From NCBI GenBank assembly GCA_016932075.1, contig JAFGDP010000098.1:1-36696 (forward strand): a stretch of 36,696 nucleotides of DNA, read 5' to 3'. The stretch comes from Chitinispirillaceae bacterium (GTDB taxonomy: Bacteria > Fibrobacterota > Chitinivibrionia > Chitinivibrionales > Chitinispirillaceae). Of the stretch, positions 33,682 through 36,696 are shown piece after piece. The translations under genes and the position numbers were made by a program. The notes under the pieces are model-generated. The model ran no database searches. It was given only the letters and a program-made list of their open reading frames with translations, and was not told the origin of the DNA. Within the stretch, counting starts at the first letter, position 1; each line of letters begins with the position of its first letter.

Positions 33682-36600
33682 TCAGGGAAGATACGTCACA
33701 CGGGTATACCGGTCCCCCACCTTTCTGTTCCGTCCGTTAAATCCGGAAAGCTGGATAATGTAGGTTCCGGCGGCCATGGGTTTCTCTTTGCGCGGATTCC
33801 ACAAGATTTCATTTTTACCAGGATGGATGCGCGGACCTATGCGCAGCTTCCATACGACCCTTCCGCGCGGGTCGAATACGGTGCAGTTCAGCCACTCAAT
33901 CCCTCCATAGGGTATTTCATACTGGATGCGCAGCGCCTGCCTGAAAGGATTGGGCATGGTACGCATGAGTTTGAACGCCCCCCTGAACGGCAGGCGATTC
34001 AGGGAGGAGATATATTCACTGGTACCGACAGCAAGCCACCGGTACGACCTGCTGTTTGGCGGCACTACAAGACCGAGGCTGTCCAGCGATGGTGAGAGTT
34101 CTCCTGTTTCCGGATCAATAACGGCGATTCCGCTATTGCCTTCGGACACAATCAACCGTTCGATCCAATACCCGACCTGTTTCCGGGCCGTGGTCGCGTT
34201 TTCAAAAACCAGTTCAAAGGTATACCCGTCGTCCTTATCGCTGCGGGCAACAAGACACCCCCATACCGTTTTGCTTGCAGGATCGTAGACCCCTGCACAG
34301 ACATCGCTCCACGACGGAGGTGTAGGCGAGAGATTTCGGCCCTTGCCTCCCTTCTGAAATCCGCAATAAACCGTATTGAGCGGACCCTCGTCTTCGCATG
34401 CATGCAAAGCGACCGACCATTCCGAAGAAACGGACCGTTTTCCCGTAATTTGCGAGAGCGGCTTAGGGGTCGGCGGTATCTGCATGATCACGGTATCGGC
34501 CGACGCATTATATACCGTGTACATAATGCCGCTCCTGCTTGTCAACTCTGTCAGCGGATTGCTCACTCCCGGCACCAGCGGCAGAAAAACGCCCTGGGCA
34601 AAGTACCGTTTCTGTGCATCAGCGGGGTTTTGTCGCCATTCATAAAAATGAAGCGGCGTCGTTTCGGTGGTCTGGCCGGATGCAATAAGAACATCGCCCA
34701 CACGCACATTGAATCGGAACGGCAGGCAGAAGTCCCTCCAATCGCGGGGTGGTATCGCGACCCGGCTGTTGAACCGCAGCGACGAGGTACGGCCCTTCCC
34801 GTAATAGATCGGCGAGGTCAACCGGCGCTTCAACCAGACAACCCTGGTGGGTTCGATCCTGAAAAAATCCCTTCCTCCTTCCGAATACTCCTCCCATTGA
34901 TTGGCTGACCATCTGAAAAGACGCAGCTCGTTTTTGTCATACCGCAAAACGCTGTTCTTGTCGGCATGCTCGCGCAGTATCATGCCTATGGCTGTATTAT
35001 CCAGCACCATGGGCGTGCCAAGCGGCTGCCATTGCAGCCATCCGGGCGATACGGTATCCGATGTGAGGCGCACCACGTCGCGTGACGCATTCAGCAAGGT
35101 ATCGAACCGTCCATCGCTAACGCCTGCGATGACCCTTACGCCGTACTCCCGGCTTACCAGAGTGGCGGGAACGCTCCACGTGACGGTATCCACCTTCCGG
35201 TCCGCATATTCGCTCCTGGCGTAGAGGAGAAGGTCATCGCCCCTTCCTGCCAGCAGTTGCATCTTCGCATTAGCGATATTATCCGAGCACCGGATCTGCA
35301 GCGGAAGGGGTTGGCCCGGCGGTACCGGATCGTGGCTGTCATTGAGCACTGCGATATCCGGCGATACCGTGTCAATCATGAGTATGAAAGGATGCACGCA
35401 GTCGGAGGCGCGTATGAGAACCGAATACACGCCGGCGCCGGTGTCAATCTCTGACTGCAGCGTGTCCACCACCCAGGTATTCGAGCCTGGGAGAAAATGG
35501 TACATTCTGATATCGTCAGACGTGTAGCCGCTCGGCATGGCCTTGTAGCGCAGGCCGACATACAGGGGCAGGGGCGGCGCGTTCTGCTGTTCAAAACGAA
35601 ATGCAATACTTACAGGAATACAGCCGCTTGTTTCGACAGGTAATCCAAGGCTCCTGACGACAGCCTCCACGAGCATATCCTCAACCTTGCGCAGGACGAT
35701 CTGATTCGCGAGGGCAACCACCGTATCAGTGTTCCTGAAATAGACGATCGACTCCCATACTGCCAACGGAATGTGCAATTTTCTAACAGAGGCCGGCGTC
35801 GGCTGCAACCATAATCCATTGATTTTTCTGAGCCAGACGGCGAAATAATAGTCATTATTAAACAGTAGATCGGTCGATGAGATCGGGATTGAATAGACCA
35901 TGGGCGTGGACGGATCCGGGATAGCCGTTACCTTACCCACCAGCGGCGGATTGGGCATCGGGTAGCCAAGACTGTCCTGCGACCAGACAACGCCGGCTTC
36001 CAGGGCGAGTCCGGCCGTATCCACCATCCATTGCAGCACAACGCTGTTGGTCGTCGTATCGAACGAAAGCGACAGAAGCCTGAGGAGGTTCGCCATGGTT
36101 ACGGTATCCTCTACTTCAAGCGTGGTTACCGATACCCGTGAAGCTTCGGTCACGTACGACCACAATCCGCCCGCTTTCACCTGAAGGCCGAAATGATAGG
36201 TTTGCGACGCAGCAAGACCGGTAAAAAGCCACGACGTATCCGAGCCGGCAAGAGCGACAGAACCGAAAAGATGCGCCGGAATGTCATAATGAAGCGGGAC
36301 TTCCGAGGAGAAACCGTACCAGAGCCTGATACTGTCGACAGGGGTCGCAGGCCGGTTCCACTTAAGACCTATCCGGGTTGAAGCAACGCTGCCGACAGCA
36401 AGCGTGACGGTATTGGGCGGCCTTGGCATGCCCACCATGCACGAATCACTCACGACGACGCTCCGGTTACCGTGAATACCAATCGGCACAACCTCCCAGA
36501 AAACCCATTTCTCCTCACCATCGAACCGCGGATCTACATATACTTTTGTGAATATGTCAATCGACCGTTCGAACTGCGAGATGGGTATATTGTCAACCAC

Positions 36601-36696
36601 AGAGTCTCCGCCGCCGAGCGTGTACGACACCCGCACCGATGCGACAAGGTCCCACTCAAGCTGCGTGACATTTGAGAGCGTGACGGCCACCGAATC
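33682..36696 (-). CDS. Large secreted Fn3-like protein, N-terminus beyond window
   Basis: At least 1,004 residues are present and the frame stays open to the window edge, so the start is missing. Two or more fibronectin-III-like domains lie in the first 300 residues (TVTLAVGSVASTRIGLKWNRP, QTYHFGLQVKAGGLWSYVTEAS). Beta-rich regions of unclear family follow. The C-terminal domain (about 915-1002) has FKLMRTMPNPFRQALRIQYEIP, TVFDPRGRVVWKLRIG and AAGTYIIQLSGFNGR, a FlgD-like/type IX-like sorting domain with the characteristic N-P-F opening. Likely a cell-surface or secreted protein; the catalytic role, if any, is unknown. Confidence 0.8.
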   Translation of the reverse strand, partial: DSVAVTLSNVTQLEWDLVASVRVSYTLGGGDSVVDNIPISQFERSIDIFTKVYVDPRFDGEEKWVFWEVVPIGIHGNRSVVVSDSCMVGMPRPPNTVTLAVGSVASTRIGLKWNRPATPVDSIRLWYGFSSEVPLHYDIPAHLFGSVALAGSDTSWLFTGLAASQTYHFGLQVKAGGLWSYVTEASRVSVTTLEVEDTVTMANLLRLLSLSFDTTTNSVVLQWMVDTAGLALEAGVVWSQDSLGYPMPNPPLVGKVTAIPDPSTPMVYSIPISSTDLLFNNDYYFAVWLRKINGLWLQPTPASVRKLHIPLAVWESIVYFRNTDTVVALANQIVLRKVEDMLVEAVVRSLGLPVETSGCIPVSIAFRFEQQNAPPLPLYVGLRYKAMPSGYTSDDIRMYHFLPGSNTWVVDTLQSEIDTGAGVYSVLIRASDCVHPFILMIDTVSPDIAVLNDSHDPVPPGQPLPLQIRCSDNIANAKMQLLAGRGDDLLLYARSEYADRKVDTVTWSVPATLVSREYGVRVIAGVSDGRFDTLLNASRDVVRLTSDTVSPGWLQWQPLGTPMVLDNTAIGMILREHADKNSVLRYDKNELRLFRWSANQWEEYSEGGRDFFRIEPTRVVWLKRRLTSPIYYGKGRTSSLRFNSRVAIPPRDWRDFCLPFRFNVRVGDVLIASGQTTETTPLHFYEWRQNPADAQKRYFAQGVFLPLVPGVSNPLTELTSRSGIMYTVYNASADTVIMQIPPTPKPLSQITGKRSVSSEWSVALHACEDEGPLNTVYCGFQKGGKGRNLSPTPPSWSDVCAGVYDPASKTVWGCLVARSDKDDGYTFELVFENATTARKQVGYWIERLIVSEGNSGIAVIDPETGELSPSLDSLGLVVPPNSRSYRWLAVGTSEYISSLNRLPFRGAFKLMRTMPNPFRQALRIQYEIPYGGIEWLNCTVFDPRGRVVWKLRIGPRIHPGKNEILWNPRKEKPMAAGTYIIQLSGFNGRNRKVGDRYTRVTYLP

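Overview
This window looks like chromosomal DNA from a free-living Gram-negative bacterium of the Fibrobacterota/Chitinivibrionia type or a close relative. That placement is an inference. It rests on many secreted proteins ending in a beta-sandwich sorting-like domain, a secreted GH8 glycosidase, a CE2-like SGNH esterase, an OmpA protein with thrombospondin-3 repeats, and mid-to-high GC coding DNA with AT-rich spacers. I see no rRNA, tRNA, CRISPR array, phage or insertion sequence.

Layout. 1-2690 (minus): a CusA/CzcA-type RND metal efflux pump cut by the window edge, preceded by a small secreted YHS/TRASH-like metal protein and a secreted Cys-rich protein. 3404-5410 (minus): a parallel beta-helix protein with three fibronectin-like repeats. 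5411-6262: a non-coding or doubtful stretch with a 42-bp tandem repeat. 6263-9767 (plus): a helical protein, an Rnk-like GreA/B-fold protein, a stand-alone PAS protein and an SGNH esterase. 10064-14272 (minus): a coiled-coil periplasmic protein, arginyl-tRNA synthetase and a PIN toxin-antitoxin pair. 14484-19290 (minus): an OmpA/TSP3 outer-membrane protein and a large unknown exported protein, ended by a clear terminator. 19654-22215: three unassigned genes. 22326-24747: the most interesting locus (next paragraph). 24828-29460: a YhcC-type radical SAM protein and a TPR protein (minus), then adenylosuccinate lyase and a PHP phosphatase (plus). 29500-36696 (minus): a small membrane protein, the GH8 enzyme, an M23/LysM peptidase and a large fibronectin-like secreted protein cut by the window edge.

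The candidate undescribed system is at 22326-24747. A minus-strand operon encodes thioredoxin, an FmdB-like zinc ribbon, and a 56-residue two-helix membrane protein. The frame of the third gene is interrupted by one TGA. That TGA sits where small membrane proteins with a Cys-Pro-[IL]-Thr-Ser-Asn-Pro motif carry their cysteine. Twelve bases after it is a perfect 7-bp hairpin with a GGUC loop, the same loop and nearly the same spacing as the SECIS of E. coli fdhF. I therefore annotate a selenoprotein. Upstream of thioredoxin is a good sigma-54 promoter (TGGCAT-N5-TTGCA). Further upstream lie clustered TGTTGC/GCAACA half-sites, next to a divergent gene for a PAS-containing sigma-54 activator. The parts suggest a regulated thiol/selenol redox module at the membrane. 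The function is inferred, while the recoding and promoter signals are visible in the sequence.
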